The notes beneath the pieces are model-generated. The model searched no databases and was not told where the DNA came from. It saw only the letters and a list, made by a program, of their open reading frames with translations. Shown here piece after piece: positions 43,290 through 50,936 of a stretch of DNA of 64,000 nt. The position numbers and the translations under genes were made by a program. Every line of letters starts with the position of its first letter. Positions within the stretch are counted from its first letter, which is position 1. Source of the stretch: Stakelama saccharophila. Lineage in GTDB: Bacteria > Pseudomonadota > Alphaproteobacteria > Sphingomonadales > Sphingomonadaceae. Location of the stretch: contig NZ_CP135076.1 of assembly GCF_032229225.1 (NCBI RefSeq), forward strand, positions 620,001 to 684,000. The letters run 5' to 3'.

Positions 43290-46280
43290 ATGAACGACGC
43301 ATCCGACACGAAGCGCGACTGGCGCGACACCGTCTTCCTGCCGAAGACCGATTTCCCGATGAAGGCCGGCCTCGCCGCCAAGGAACCGGCGATCCTGGAA
43401 CGCTGGGCGCGGATCGGCGTGTACGAGCGGCTGCGCGAACAGCGCGCGGAGGCGGAGCGCTTCCTCCTCCATGACGGCCCGCCTTATGCCAATGGCGACC
43501 TGCACATGGGCCATGCACTCAACAAGATCCTGAAGGATCTGGTGACGCGCAGCCAGTCGCTGCTCGGCAAGAACGCGCCTTATGTCCCCGGCTGGGACTG
43601 TCACGGCCTGCCGATCGAATGGAAGGTCGAGGAAGCCTATCGCAAGAAGAAGCTGAACAAGGACGAGGTCGATCCCGTCCAGTTCCGCGCCGAGTGCCGC
43701 GCCTATGCGAGCAAATGGGTCGATGTGCAGCGCGAGCAGTTTAAGCGTCTGGGCATCATGGGCGACTGGGACGATCCCTATCTGACGATGAAGTTCGAAT
43801 CGGAAGCGATCATCGCCGGCGAGCTTCTGAAGTTTGCCGAATCCGGCCAGCTTTATCGCGGTGCCAAGCCGGTGATGTGGTCGCCGGTCGAAAAGACCGC
43901 GCTCGCCGAGGCGGAGGTCGAATACGAGGACATCGTCTCGACCCAGATCGACGTGGCGTTCGAGATCACCGAAGCGCCGAACGCGCCGGAACTGGTCGGC
44001 GCGCATGCCGTCATCTGGACGACGACGCCGTGGACGATCCCGGTCAACCAGGCGTTGGCCTATGGTGCGGACGTCCATTATCATCTTTTCTTCGATGAGC
44101 ATGGACGCAAGTTCCTTCTGGCCTTCGACCTTAAGGAAGCGTTCGAGCGACGGACCGGACTGGCACTTCGAACCCTAGAAAATGTTTCGCCGGATTTATT
44201 AGAGAACCTACGGGACATCGTTGACCGGCAGATACCCGGCAGTCTGCTCGCCGGCGCGAGGGCGCAGCATCCGATGCACCATCTCGGCGGGTTCTTCGCG
44301 AAACCCCGGCCCTTCCTCGATGGTTCGCACTTCGTCACCACCGACGCGGGCACCGGCATCGTTCACATGGCGCCCGATCACGGCGAGGACGATTTCTGGC
44401 TGTGCCGCGCAGCGGGGATCGACCCGGTCTTCGCGGTCGAGGGTGATGGCAAGTACCGCGACGACTGGGCGTGGCTCGGCGGGCAGGGCAGCGTCATCAA
44501 CAAGAAGTTCGTCGCGTCCGACGGGCCGATCTGCACCGATCTGCGCGAAGCGGGGGCGCTGCTGGCAGCGTCGGACGATTTCGAGCACAGCTATCCGCAT
44601 AGCTGGCGCTCGAAGGCGAAGATCATCTACCGCTGCACCCCGCAATGGTTCATCCCGATGGATCAACCCGCGAACGGTGATCGTCCGGGGGACGATCACA
44701 GCGGGTTGATCGCCGAGCGAAGCGAGGTGTGGTCCCCCTCCCGCCTGCGGGAGGGGTCAGGGGAGGGCCTGTTGGAGCAACAGGCGCCCAAGCTCGAAGA
44801 TCGCGCGTCTGACCCTCCCCCGGCCCCTCCCGCAAGCGGGAGGGGAGATAACGGCCCGACGTTGCGCGAACTCGCGCTCGACGCGATCGCGCGGACGCGC
44901 TGGGTGCCCGAGCGGGCGAAGAACCGCATCCGCGCGATGGTCGAGGGGCGGCCCGACTGGGTGATCAGTCGCCAGCGTGCCTGGGGCGTGCCGATCCCGC
45001 TTTATGTCCACCGCCGGACCGGCGACTATCTGCGCGACGAAGGCGTCAATGCGCGCATCATAGAGGCTTTCCGCAATGGCGGAGCCGATGCGTGGTTCGC
45101 CGCCGATCACCAGGTGCTGCTCGGCCCCGACTACGACCTGGCCGACTATGCGCCGGTCACCGACATTCTCGACGTGTGGTTCGATTCGGGCTCGACCCAC
45201 GCCTTCGTGATCGAGCAGCGTTATGGCGAGGGCGTCCGCGCCGACCTCTATCTCGAAGGCTCTGACCAGCATCGCGGCTGGTTCCAGTCGTCGCTGCTCG
45301 AATCGGCCGGCACACGCGGCCGCGCGCCCTACACGTCAGTGCTGACGCACGGCTTCGCGCTCGACAGGAACGGGCGCAAGATGTCGAAGAGCCTCGGCAA
45401 CGTCGTCGATCCGCTCAAGATCATCGATCAGTCGGGCGCGGATATTCTCCGCCTCTGGGTCGCGAGCACCGACTATTTCGAGGATGTGCGCATCGGCGAC
45501 GAGGTGCTGAAGGGCACGAGCGACGCCTATCGCAAGCTCAGGAACACCTTCCGCTACATGCTCGGCGCGCTCGACGGGTTCACCGATGACGAGAAGATCG
45601 GCGTCGACCGGATGCCCGAGCTGGAACGCTATATCCTCCACAAGCTCGGCACGCTCGACGTGGAGCTGCGCAATACGATCGAGAATTACCAGTTCCACCG
45701 CTATTCGCGCGCGCTGATCGAGTTCATGAACGAGGACCTGTCGGCGTTCTTTTTCGATATCCGCAAGGACTGCCTCTATTGCGATGCCGCCGACGACCCC
45801 AAGCGGCGCGCATACCGGACGGTGCTCGATACGCTGTTCCACGCGCTGGTGCGCTACGCCGCGCCGATCCTGTGCTTCACCGCCGAGGAAGTGTGGCAGG
45901 CGCGCTTCCCGAGCGAGGACGATTCGGTCCATTTCCTGACCTGGCCCGAACTGCCGCCGCTGCCCGGCGACGATGCGATCTCGACCAATTGGGAGAGCGT
46001 CCGGTCCTTGCGCGAGCGCGTGACCGAGGCGATCGAGCCTTTGCGGCGCGAAAAGGTGATCCGCTCGAGCAACGAGGCCGAGGTGACGGTGCCCGAAATG
46101 CCGCTGCCGGCCGACCACCTGCAGGAGATCTTCATTTCCTCGACCGTTCATCGCGGCGAAGGGGAGGTGACGGTAGAGCGTACCGACAACCACAAATGCG
46201 GCCGCTGCTGGCGCTGCCTGCCGGACGTTTCGGAAGACGGCGCACTTTGCGGTCGCTGCGAAAGGGTGATCAACCGATGA
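43290..46280 (+). CDS. ileS: Isoleucyl-tRNA synthetase with in-frame repeat-derived insertion
   Basis: Class I synthetase that charges tRNA-Ile and edits valine; 996 residues. HIGH motif appears as GDLHMGHALNK and KMSKS as RKMSKSLGNVV; the C-terminal zinc finger has HKCGRCWRCLP and CGRCERVINR. Between CTPQWFIPMD and LRELALDAIARTRWVP lie about 55-60 extra residues (about 465-523) encoded by palindromic DNA, rich in Arg, Pro, Ser and Glu. A stretch of the editing domain around 44090-44225 uses AT-rich codons, including two consecutive TTA. The frame is intact, and the essential function implies the insertion is tolerated. The stop overlaps lspA (ATGA). Confidence 0.95.
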   Translation: MNDASDTKRDWRDTVFLPKTDFPMKAGLAAKEPAILERWARIGVYERLREQRAEAERFLLHDGPPYANGDLHMGHALNKILKDLVTRSQSLLGKNAPYVPGWDCHGLPIEWKVEEAYRKKKLNKDEVDPVQFRAECRAYASKWVDVQREQFKRLGIMGDWDDPYLTMKFESEAIIAGELLKFAESGQLYRGAKPVMWSPVEKTALAEAEVEYEDIVSTQIDVAFEITEAPNAPELVGAHAVIWTTTPWTIPVNQALAYGADVHYHLFFDEHGRKFLLAFDLKEAFERRTGLALRTLENVSPDLLENLRDIVDRQIPGSLLAGARAQHPMHHLGGFFAKPRPFLDGSHFVTTDAGTGIVHMAPDHGEDDFWLCRAAGIDPVFAVEGDGKYRDDWAWLGGQGSVINKKFVASDGPICTDLREAGALLAASDDFEHSYPHSWRSKAKIIYRCTPQWFIPMDQPANGDRPGDDHSGLIAERSEVWSPSRLREGSGEGLLEQQAPKLEDRASDPPPAPPASGRGDNGPTLRELALDAIARTRWVPERAKNRIRAMVEGRPDWVISRQRAWGVPIPLYVHRRTGDYLRDEGVNARIIEAFRNGGADAWFAADHQVLLGPDYDLADYAPVTDILDVWFDSGSTHAFVIEQRYGEGVRADLYLEGSDQHRGWFQSSLLESAGTRGRAPYTSVLTHGFALDRNGRKMSKSLGNVVDPLKIIDQSGADILRLWVASTDYFEDVRIGDEVLKGTSDAYRKLRNTFRYMLGALDGFTDDEKIGVDRMPELERYILHKLGTLDVELRNTIENYQFHRYSRALIEFMNEDLSAFFFDIRKDCLYCDAADDPKRRAYRTVLDTLFHALVRYAAPILCFTAEEVWQARFPSEDDSVHFLTWPELPPLPGDDAISTNWESVRSLRERVTEAIEPLRREKVIRSSNEAEVTVPEMPLPADHLQEIFISSTVHRGEGEVTVERTDNHKCGRCWRCLPDVSEDGALCGRCERVINR
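44661..44711. repeat. Nested palindrome inside ileS
   Basis: Two perfect nested inverted repeats. Outer arms: GATCAACCCGC (44661-44671) and GCGGGTTGATC (44701-44711). Inner arms: GTGATCGTCC (44677-44686) and GGACGATCAC (44690-44699), around a GGG loop. It sits at the left boundary of the insertion in the synthetase and is translated in frame. Confidence 0.92.
44731..44849. repeat. Palindromic repeat (copy C) inserted in frame in ileS
   Basis: About 119 bp with strong terminal hairpins: CCCTCCCGCCTGCGGGAGGG at the left and CCCCTCCCGCAAGCGGGAGG at the right. The outer parts also pair (GGGAGGGGTCAGGGGAGGG with CCCTCCCCCGGCCCCTCCC). The composition resembles copies A and B. All 119 bases are read as protein within ileS, without a stop. 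Confidence 0.9.
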
Positions 46281-46795
46281 AGCGCGCCCGTATCCTGGGG
46301 CTTGTCGTGGCGCTCCTGGTCTTTCTGGTCGACCAGGGGGTAAAGGCCTATGTCACCGGTCCGCTGCAGCTCGATGCGCTGGGCGAGCATCTGTCCGTGC
46401 TGCCGATCTTCGATCTGCGCTTCGTGCCCAATATCGGCGTGTCGCTGGGGCTGTTGCCGGCCGACAGCGAGGCGACGCGCTGGGCGCTGGTGGCGCTCAC
46501 CGCGCTGATCGCGCTCGGTGTGCTATGGTGGTTGTCGCGAGAGACCAACCGTCAGGATATCGGCGCGCTGGGCCTTGTACTGGGCGGCGCGCTCGGCAAC
46601 ATCCTCGACCGGGTCCGGCTGGGCTATGTGGTCGATTATGCCGACCTGCATTTCGGCGACTGGCGACCGTTTCTGGTCTTCAACGTGGCCGATGCAGCCA
46701 TTACCATCGGCGTCCTGATCCTGCTTGCCCGCGCGCTCCTGGTGCGCGACAAGCCCAAAAGCGACCGCGCGACTGTGGAGAATGTGAATGCGTAA
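46277..46795 (+). CDS. lspA: Lipoprotein signal peptidase LspA
   Basis: Inner-membrane aspartyl peptidase that removes signal peptides of prolipoproteins; 172 residues with four membrane helices. The catalytic Asp residues are in GGALGNILDRVRLGYVVD and FNVADAAITIGV. The ATG overlaps the ileS stop by 4 bp, the classic ileS-lspA coupling. It is followed, with an 8-bp overlap, by a DUF3035 lipoprotein gene. Confidence 0.96.
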   Translation: MKRARILGLVVALLVFLVDQGVKAYVTGPLQLDALGEHLSVLPIFDLRFVPNIGVSLGLLPADSEATRWALVALTALIALGVLWWLSRETNRQDIGALGLVLGGALGNILDRVRLGYVVDYADLHFGDWRPFLVFNVADAAITIGVLILLARALLVRDKPKSDRATVENVNA

Positions 46796-47198
46796 GGTGT
46801 TTCCGATTGCCGCCGGCCTGACGGCCGTGGTCCTGCTTGCCGGGTGCAGCAAGGGCGGTCTCGATCGCACCCGCCCCAACGAGTTCGCCGTCGCGCGCCA
46901 GGCGCCGCTGGTCGTGCCGCCCAATTTCTCGCTCGCGCCGCCGCAGCCCGGCGCGCCGCGGCCGCAGGATGTCGGCAGCTCGCAACAGGCGCTGGACGCG
47001 ATGTTCGGCGGCCCCGCACCGCGCAGCGATGTCGAGCGCGAGGCGCTGGACGCAGCGGGTGAGGATGTGGCCGATCCGGGTATCCGCTCCGAAGTCGGCG
47101 ATGCCGAGACCAGCAGCGTCGACAAGGGCCGCACGACGCAGGATATCATCGCCGCGCCGGAAGGCGACGGACGCGCGGCGCGCGTAACCACGCCCTGA
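46788..47198 (+). CDS. DUF3035-family lipoprotein
   Basis: A 136-residue lipoprotein; signal AAGLTAVVLLAGC with lipobox LAGC. The DUF3035 core is RPNEFAVARQAPLVVPPNF followed by Pro-rich PPQPGAPRPQ. The function is unknown; the gene follows lspA in many alphaproteobacteria, so its product is presumably processed by LspA. The start overlaps the end of lspA by 8 bp. A hairpin terminator follows. Confidence 0.9.
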   Translation: MRKVFPIAAGLTAVVLLAGCSKGGLDRTRPNEFAVARQAPLVVPPNFSLAPPQPGAPRPQDVGSSQQALDAMFGGPAPRSDVEREALDAAGEDVADPGIRSEVGDAETSSVDKGRTTQDIIAAPEGDGRAARVTTP

Positions 47199-47225
47199 TC
47201 GCCAAGGCGCGACAGCCACGCAAAT

Positions 47226-47260
47226 AGCCGGGGAAGCGATCCGCCTCCCCGGCTCTTTTC
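47226..47260 (+). terminator. Rho-independent terminator of the ileS-lspA-DUF3035 operon
   Basis: AGCCGGGGA (47226-47234) pairs with TCCCCGGCT (47246-47254), a 9-bp stem with an 11-base loop, followed by CTTTTC. It lies 27 bp after the DUF3035 stop. Confidence 0.85.
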
Positions 47261-47306
47261 GTGTGCGGAACCTATGCCCGGGGGAGCGGCGGCGTGCGGC
47301 GCCGGC

Positions 47307-48077
47307 TCAGAAGCTCAGCCCGACATAGCCCAGCACCGTGGCGCCGCGACCATTGGCCTGGGCGAAATCGCCGGCGTTGGAAATGTCCGTATCGACATAT
47401 TTCACGCCGCCCGTGATCGGCCCGCCGGCCCATTCCACGCCGAAGGACGTATCCCAATATTCGTCGTCGTTCGGGTCGAGGTTGTAGAGGCCGAGCGACC
47501 CCTTGGACCGGCCGATATGCGCGTTCAGCGACAGCGGCGTGCCGGGGATGGAGGTCGACGCCTCGGCGTGCAGATAAAGGCTGTCGTCGTTGCTCGCGGT
47601 GTAATCGAGCCCGTCCTGTCCGCCCCAGGCGTAGTTCGCACCGACGCTGGTGCTGACCGGGCCGATGGCGTAGCTGACCGTCGCATACGGTTCGAAATAA
47701 TCGGTGTCGTTGCCGCCCGGCGCATCGACATACCAGTAATAGAGCATGCCGACGTCGATGCCGATCCCGTTGTCCAGCGTCGTCGAATAGCCGCCGTACA
47801 GATCGACTTCGGTATCGCCGTAGCCGGGCAGCGAAACCTCGTCGTCCAGCGTCGACGCCCAGGTGCCGACATAGAAACCCGACTCGTGATTGACGTTCAC
47901 CGTGCCCTGAAGGGCGGCGTCCTCGTCCGTCTGGGTCAGGCCGCGAAAGCGATAGTCGGTGACGACGGTGACGCCGCCGGAAACCGTCACGGGCGGCGGC
48001 GGGGCGGTGTCCTGCGCCATCGCGGGCGCGGCGGCGAAGCACGACAGCGCGCAAAAGCCGTATGTGGAGAAGCGCAT
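47307..48077 (-). CDS. TorF-family putative porin (TIGR02001 type)
   Basis: A 256-residue outer-membrane beta-barrel. Signal peptide FCALSCFAAAPAMAQD; the mature protein begins with the family hallmark VTVVTDYRFRGLTQTDEDAA. Alternating strands such as YYWYVDAPGG and FEPYATVSYAIGPVSTS follow, and it ends with aromatic Phe (VLGYVGLSF), the usual BamA-recognised C-terminus. The substrate is unknown. GAAAGGGA precedes the ATG at 48077; longer frames upstream lack a signal. A perfect hairpin lies about 140 bp upstream. Confidence 0.9.
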   Translation of the reverse strand: MRFSTYGFCALSCFAAAPAMAQDTAPPPPVTVSGGVTVVTDYRFRGLTQTDEDAALQGTVNVNHESGFYVGTWASTLDDEVSLPGYGDTEVDLYGGYSTTLDNGIGIDVGMLYYWYVDAPGGNDTDYFEPYATVSYAIGPVSTSVGANYAWGGQDGLDYTASNDDSLYLHAEASTSIPGTPLSLNAHIGRSKGSLGLYNLDPNDDEYWDTSFGVEWAGGPITGGVKYVDTDISNAGDFAQANGRGATVLGYVGLSF

Positions 48078-48216
48078 GATGATCCCTTTCCGATGGTGAT
48101 GATCACTCGCTCCTGCGGCCGGGGTCCGGGCGCCTCTGGCGTGCGCGATCTGACATCCGACGACAGGAGGTTGCCGGATCATGCTGCCCTGCACAATGAA
48201 AATTGCCGATGATGTC

Positions 48217-48255
48217 CGAATTGTTGCCGTACTGTTGCGGCACGGCAACAATTCG
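48217..48255. promoter_or_regulatory. Perfect inverted repeat between ridA-like and porin genes
   Basis: CGAATTGTTGCCGT (48217-48230) and ACGGCAACAATTCG (48242-48255) pair perfectly over 14 bp with an 11-base loop. It lies 25 bp past the RidA stop and 140 bp before the porin start, both on the minus strand. It could be a terminator (a short ATTTT comes 14 bp later) or an operator for the porin gene. Confidence 0.6.
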
Positions 48256-48279
48256 CGCCAACGCGCGTGGTGCCGACCG

Positions 48280-48741
48280 TCAGCGCACCGCGACGATCGC
48301 GTCCACCTCGACCACCGCATTCAGCGGCAGCGCGGCGACGCCGACCGCGCTTCGCGCATGCCGGCCGGCGTCGCCGAACAGGTCCGCCATCAGTTCAGAG
48401 GCGCCGTTCGCGACCTTCGGCTGATCCGTGAATTCGGGCGCGCTGTTGACGAAGACGCCGAGCTTCACGATTCGCGCCACGCGGCTGAGATCACCCAGCG
48501 CTTGCTTCATCTGCGCCACGAGCATCAGGCCGCAGCGCTGCGCCGCGGTCTGGCCATAGGACAGGTCGCGACCCGCGCCCATGCGGCCCGTCATCAGTTC
48601 CCCGTCGTTGAACGGCAACTGGCCGGAAATATGCAGCAGCCCACCGAATTCGACGGCGGGTACGTAGGACGCCACCGGCGCGGCCGCTTCGGGCAGGATA
48701 AGGCCGAGTTCGGCCAGCTTCGCTTCGATCTGTTCGGTCAT
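48280..48741 (-). CDS. RidA/YjgF-family protein
   Basis: A 153-residue protein of the enamine/imine deaminase family, which clears reactive 2-aminoacrylate-type intermediates. It is the longer RidA subgroup, with [19 protein letters not shown] and [13 protein letters not shown]; the catalytic Arg of canonical RidA (in the FxSGxxP...R context) is not obvious, so activity is uncertain. The ATG at 48741 follows GAGGG. It lies 14 bp downstream of the HAD hydrolase gene on the same strand. Confidence 0.85.
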   Translation of the reverse strand: MTEQIEAKLAELGLILPEAAAPVASYVPAVEFGGLLHISGQLPFNDGELMTGRMGAGRDLSYGQTAAQRCGLMLVAQMKQALGDLSRVARIVKLGVFVNSAPEFTDQPKVANGASELMADLFGDAGRHARSAVGVAALPLNAVVEVDAIVAVR

Positions 48742-48754
48742 TTCGGGACCCTCT

Positions 48755-49408
48755 TCATGCAGTGGCGGTGGCGGTGGCGGAGGCGCTTGGGGCGGCCTCC
48801 TGTCGGGAAAATCGGCCGGCGATCCACGCCTTCGCCTCGCGCCAGTCGTCGATGCGGGCATGGGCGTGCGGCGCCGCGGCAACCCGCGGCGCTAGCGACG
48901 GTTCGGCCACCATCTGCAGGCGGTGGACGCCGGGGGCGTGGTGCGCGACCGAATCGTGATGGACGGCCAGATCGTCGACGAAGACGGTGACCGGGTCGCC
49001 ATGTTCGGCGACGAGTCGGGCAACGGGGGCGCCCTTGCCGCCCTGATTGCATTCCACCCGGTGCTCGATGCCGAATTCGGCGAGCTGCGCGACGCGGTGT
49101 TCGCGGCAATGATCGCCGAGGTTCGTCAGGATGACGATTTCCGCAGATCGCGACAATTCCGCCAGCGCTTCGCGCGCATGGGGAACCAGGGTCTGGCGCG
49201 CCATCTGACCGGGAAAGAAGCCGCCCAGCAGCGTCCACATCTCTTCGCGTTCCAGTGATGTGCCGCAGGGGCGCCGTCGCATGGAATTGGCGAAATCTCC
49301 GCCATCCGGGGCGAAATCGATATCGTGCTCCTCGTCCAGCCAAGCGCCGAAATGCTTCACCATGTGCAGCAGCACTTCGTCGCAATCGCAGATCAGCAGT
49401 GGTTTCAT
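48755..49408 (-). CDS. HAD-superfamily hydrolase
   Basis: A 217-residue HAD-fold protein. Motif I is LLICDCDEVLLHM (DxD with nucleophile Asp), motif II EIVILTNLGDHC, and motif IV VTVFVDDLAVHHDSV. The substrate is unknown. The last 12 residues (SASATATATA) come from a GGCGGTGGC-type simple repeat near 48762-48790 and look non-conserved. Start and stop overlap or abut DUF3572 (ATGA overlap) and RidA, suggesting a three-gene unit. Confidence 0.85.
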   Translation of the reverse strand: MKPLLICDCDEVLLHMVKHFGAWLDEEHDIDFAPDGGDFANSMRRRPCGTSLEREEMWTLLGGFFPGQMARQTLVPHAREALAELSRSAEIVILTNLGDHCREHRVAQLAEFGIEHRVECNQGGKGAPVARLVAEHGDPVTVFVDDLAVHHDSVAHHAPGVHRLQMVAEPSLAPRVAAAPHAHARIDDWREAKAWIAGRFSRQEAAPSASATATATA

Positions 49409-49677
49409 GGATTCTCCAGTTTGCGCCGGGCGCCGACCAGCGCTTCCGGCGTCACGTCGAGCGCCGCCGCACAGGCCAGCAGGTCGGGTTCGTGCGCTTC
49501 AAGATAAGCGAGCGTCGCCGCCATGAAAGCGGGTTCGTCCGCCTGCGCGCGCAGCGTGTCGAGATCGATGCCTGTGACGTCCAGATACCGGTTCGCCCGT
49601 TCCGGCGTCGCGACGATCCAGGCCAGTGCGCCCAGCGCCAGGATGGCGGCATTGGCATTTGTTTCGCCAAGCGGCAT
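49405..49677 (-). CDS. DUF3572-family protein
   Basis: A 90-residue helical protein of unknown function. ANAAILALGALAWIVATPERANRYL is split here as LALGALAWIVATPERANRYL, and GIDLDTLRAQADEPAFMAA follows; both are typical of DUF3572. In alphaproteobacteria it is often found beside divK, as here, where it is divergent with 40 bp between the starts. It overlaps the HAD gene by 4 bp. Confidence 0.85.
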   Translation of the reverse strand: MPLGETNANAAILALGALAWIVATPERANRYLDVTGIDLDTLRAQADEPAFMAATLAYLEAHEPDLLACAAALDVTPEALVGARRKLENP

Positions 49678-49717
49678 GACGTAGGGCTACTCCCGCAGCA
49701 TCAGGTGAGAAGTCGGC

Positions 49718-50080
49718 GTGTCGAAGACGGTTCTGGTTGTCGAGGACAACGAACTCAACCTCAAACTGTTCTGCGACCTCTTGCGCGCGCACGGTTTCAC
49801 GGCGGAGGCGGTACGCGACGGGCGGGACGCGGTGGCGGTTGCGCGCGACCTGGTGCCCGATCTCGTGATCATGGACATCCAGTTGCCGCACGTAACAGGA
49901 ATCGAACTGATCGAGCAGATGAAGCGGGACGACAGCCTGAAGACGGTGCCGATCATGGCCGTTACCGCTTATGTCGGGCGCGAGGACGAGGATCGCATCC
50001 GCACCGCCGGCGCCAACGCCTATGTGTCGAAACCGATCGCGGTAACCCGCTTCATGGAAGAGGTGCGCGGGCTGATCTGA
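49718..50080 (+). CDS. divK: Single-domain response regulator, DivK-type
   Basis: A 120-residue receiver-only protein. LVVEDNELNLKLFCDLL holds the acidic pair, VIMDIQLPHVTGIELIEQM the phospho-acceptor Asp, and AVTAYVGRED and YVSKPIAVTRFMEEV the Thr and Lys. The sequence follows Caulobacter DivK closely, a cell-cycle regulator that feeds the CckA-CtrA pathway. It begins with GTG at 49718. A CtrA-like half-site elsewhere in the window (50550) fits presence of that pathway. Confidence 0.9.
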   Translation: MSKTVLVVEDNELNLKLFCDLLRAHGFTAEAVRDGRDAVAVARDLVPDLVIMDIQLPHVTGIELIEQMKRDDSLKTVPIMAVTAYVGREDEDRIRTAGANAYVSKPIAVTRFMEEVRGLI

Positions 50081-50103
50081 CGCGCCGCGCTTGCGACCGT
50101 ACG

Positions 50104-50220
50104 CGTCGTTCCGGGGAAGGCCGGAATCCAGGGTCCCAAGCGGAAGCGTTGCAGCTCGCGAGCCGGTCTTCGCCGGGAGGGCGGGTAAAAGACATGGATC
50201 CCCGCCTTCGCAGGGACGAC
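50104..50220. repeat. Palindromic repeat between divK and rpmG
   Basis: About 117 bp with arms GTCGTTCCGGGGAAGGCCGG and CCCCGCCTTCGCAGGGACGA. It belongs to the widespread GTCATTCCCGCGAAGGCGGG family of dispersed repeats. It lies between the convergent genes divK and rpmG and could terminate both. Confidence 0.85.
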
Positions 50221-50246
50221 CTTCGCAGGCTACCCGCCCGCGAAGG

Positions 50247-50414
50247 TCACTTGATCTTCGCTTCCTTGAACTCGACGTGCTTGCGCACGACCGGGTCGTA
50301 TTTGCGGAACGACAGCTTCTCGGTCTGATTGCGCGGATTCTTCTTCGTGACGTAGAAGAAACCGGTATCCGCCGAGCTGACGAGCTTGATCTTGACGGTG
50401 GTCGGCTTGGCCAT
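50247..50414 (-). CDS. rpmG: 50S ribosomal protein L33
   Basis: A 55-residue ribosomal protein: [20 protein letters not shown], then [20 protein letters not shown]. It is the zinc-independent form, since the CxxC pairs of zinc L33 are absent. It is transcribed alone. The start is the ATG at 50414; longer frames upstream are not conserved. Confidence 0.97.
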   Translation of the reverse strand: MAKPTTVKIKLVSSADTGFFYVTKKNPRNQTEKLSFRKYDPVVRKHVEFKEAKIK

Positions 50415-50549
50415 GACCTGAGTGTCCTTCGAAGGTTCGATTGAAACGCGAAAAGCGGCGCGACCGCTCGCACGGGCGCCGCTGTCAGGCGCGTGCCGAT
50501 GCGGCAATTGGCGCCGAATGTCAAGCGCAGCGGCGATCTTCACGGGCTC

Positions 50550-50557
50550 TTAACCAT
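50550..50557 (+). promoter_or_regulatory. CtrA-like half-site TTAACCAT
   Basis: TTAACCAT, 42 bp before the ATG of the uncharacterised gene at 50600. An identical octamer lies 41 bp before the ATG of the MCP/Cache gene at 61568. The octamer matches the CtrA half-site known from Caulobacter. Confidence 0.45.
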
Positions 50558-50599
50558 GGTGGCGCACTCTTGACGTATCCAACGGGGGAAAGGCACATC

Positions 50600-50923
50600 A
50601 TGGCGCATCACTTGCCGGTACAGCCGGAAATCCGGGCGGAACTCGGCGCACGCGTCGATGCCGTCAGCGCGCGGGCGCATTGCAGCCGGCCCGGTGAGAT
50701 CGCGGCCGAACTGGAAGCGATCCGCAGCCTCGCTCGGCGTAACGGAATTCGTCCGGCCGTCACGGTCATCCACGCCATCGATTCGGCCCTGGCGCGCGGG
50801 GAGCATGGCGCGCTGGTGCAGGGCTGGCTCGCCATCCTGCGCGACGCGGTCGACTCCGATCTTTCCGAACCGAATGCGGAGACGCTGTTCACGGCTGCGT
50901 GCTCGGTCCGGCTGAACGGCTGA
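50600..50923 (+). CDS. Uncharacterised small protein (107 aa)
   Basis: I do not recognise this family. The protein is soluble and mostly helical, with a single Cys pair position (AHCSRP and TAACSVRL). The segment IAAELEAIRSLARRNGIRPAVTVIHAI looks like a helix-turn-helix-sized helical bundle, but no DNA-binding motif is evident. GGGGGAAAGG precedes the ATG at 50600. A TTAACCAT octamer 42 bp upstream suggests CtrA-type control. The neighbour downstream is 13 bp away, so they may be co-transcribed. Confidence 0.75.
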   Translation: MAHHLPVQPEIRAELGARVDAVSARAHCSRPGEIAAELEAIRSLARRNGIRPAVTVIHAIDSALARGEHGALVQGWLAILRDAVDSDLSEPNAETLFTAACSVRLNG

Positions 50924-50936
50924 TCCGGCCTTTTGG

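Noticed and set aside
48762-48790. GGCGGTGGC simple repeat as a possible phase-variable tract
   Set aside because: It is short, imperfect and only encodes the tail of the HAD protein; a change in length would not switch the gene off.
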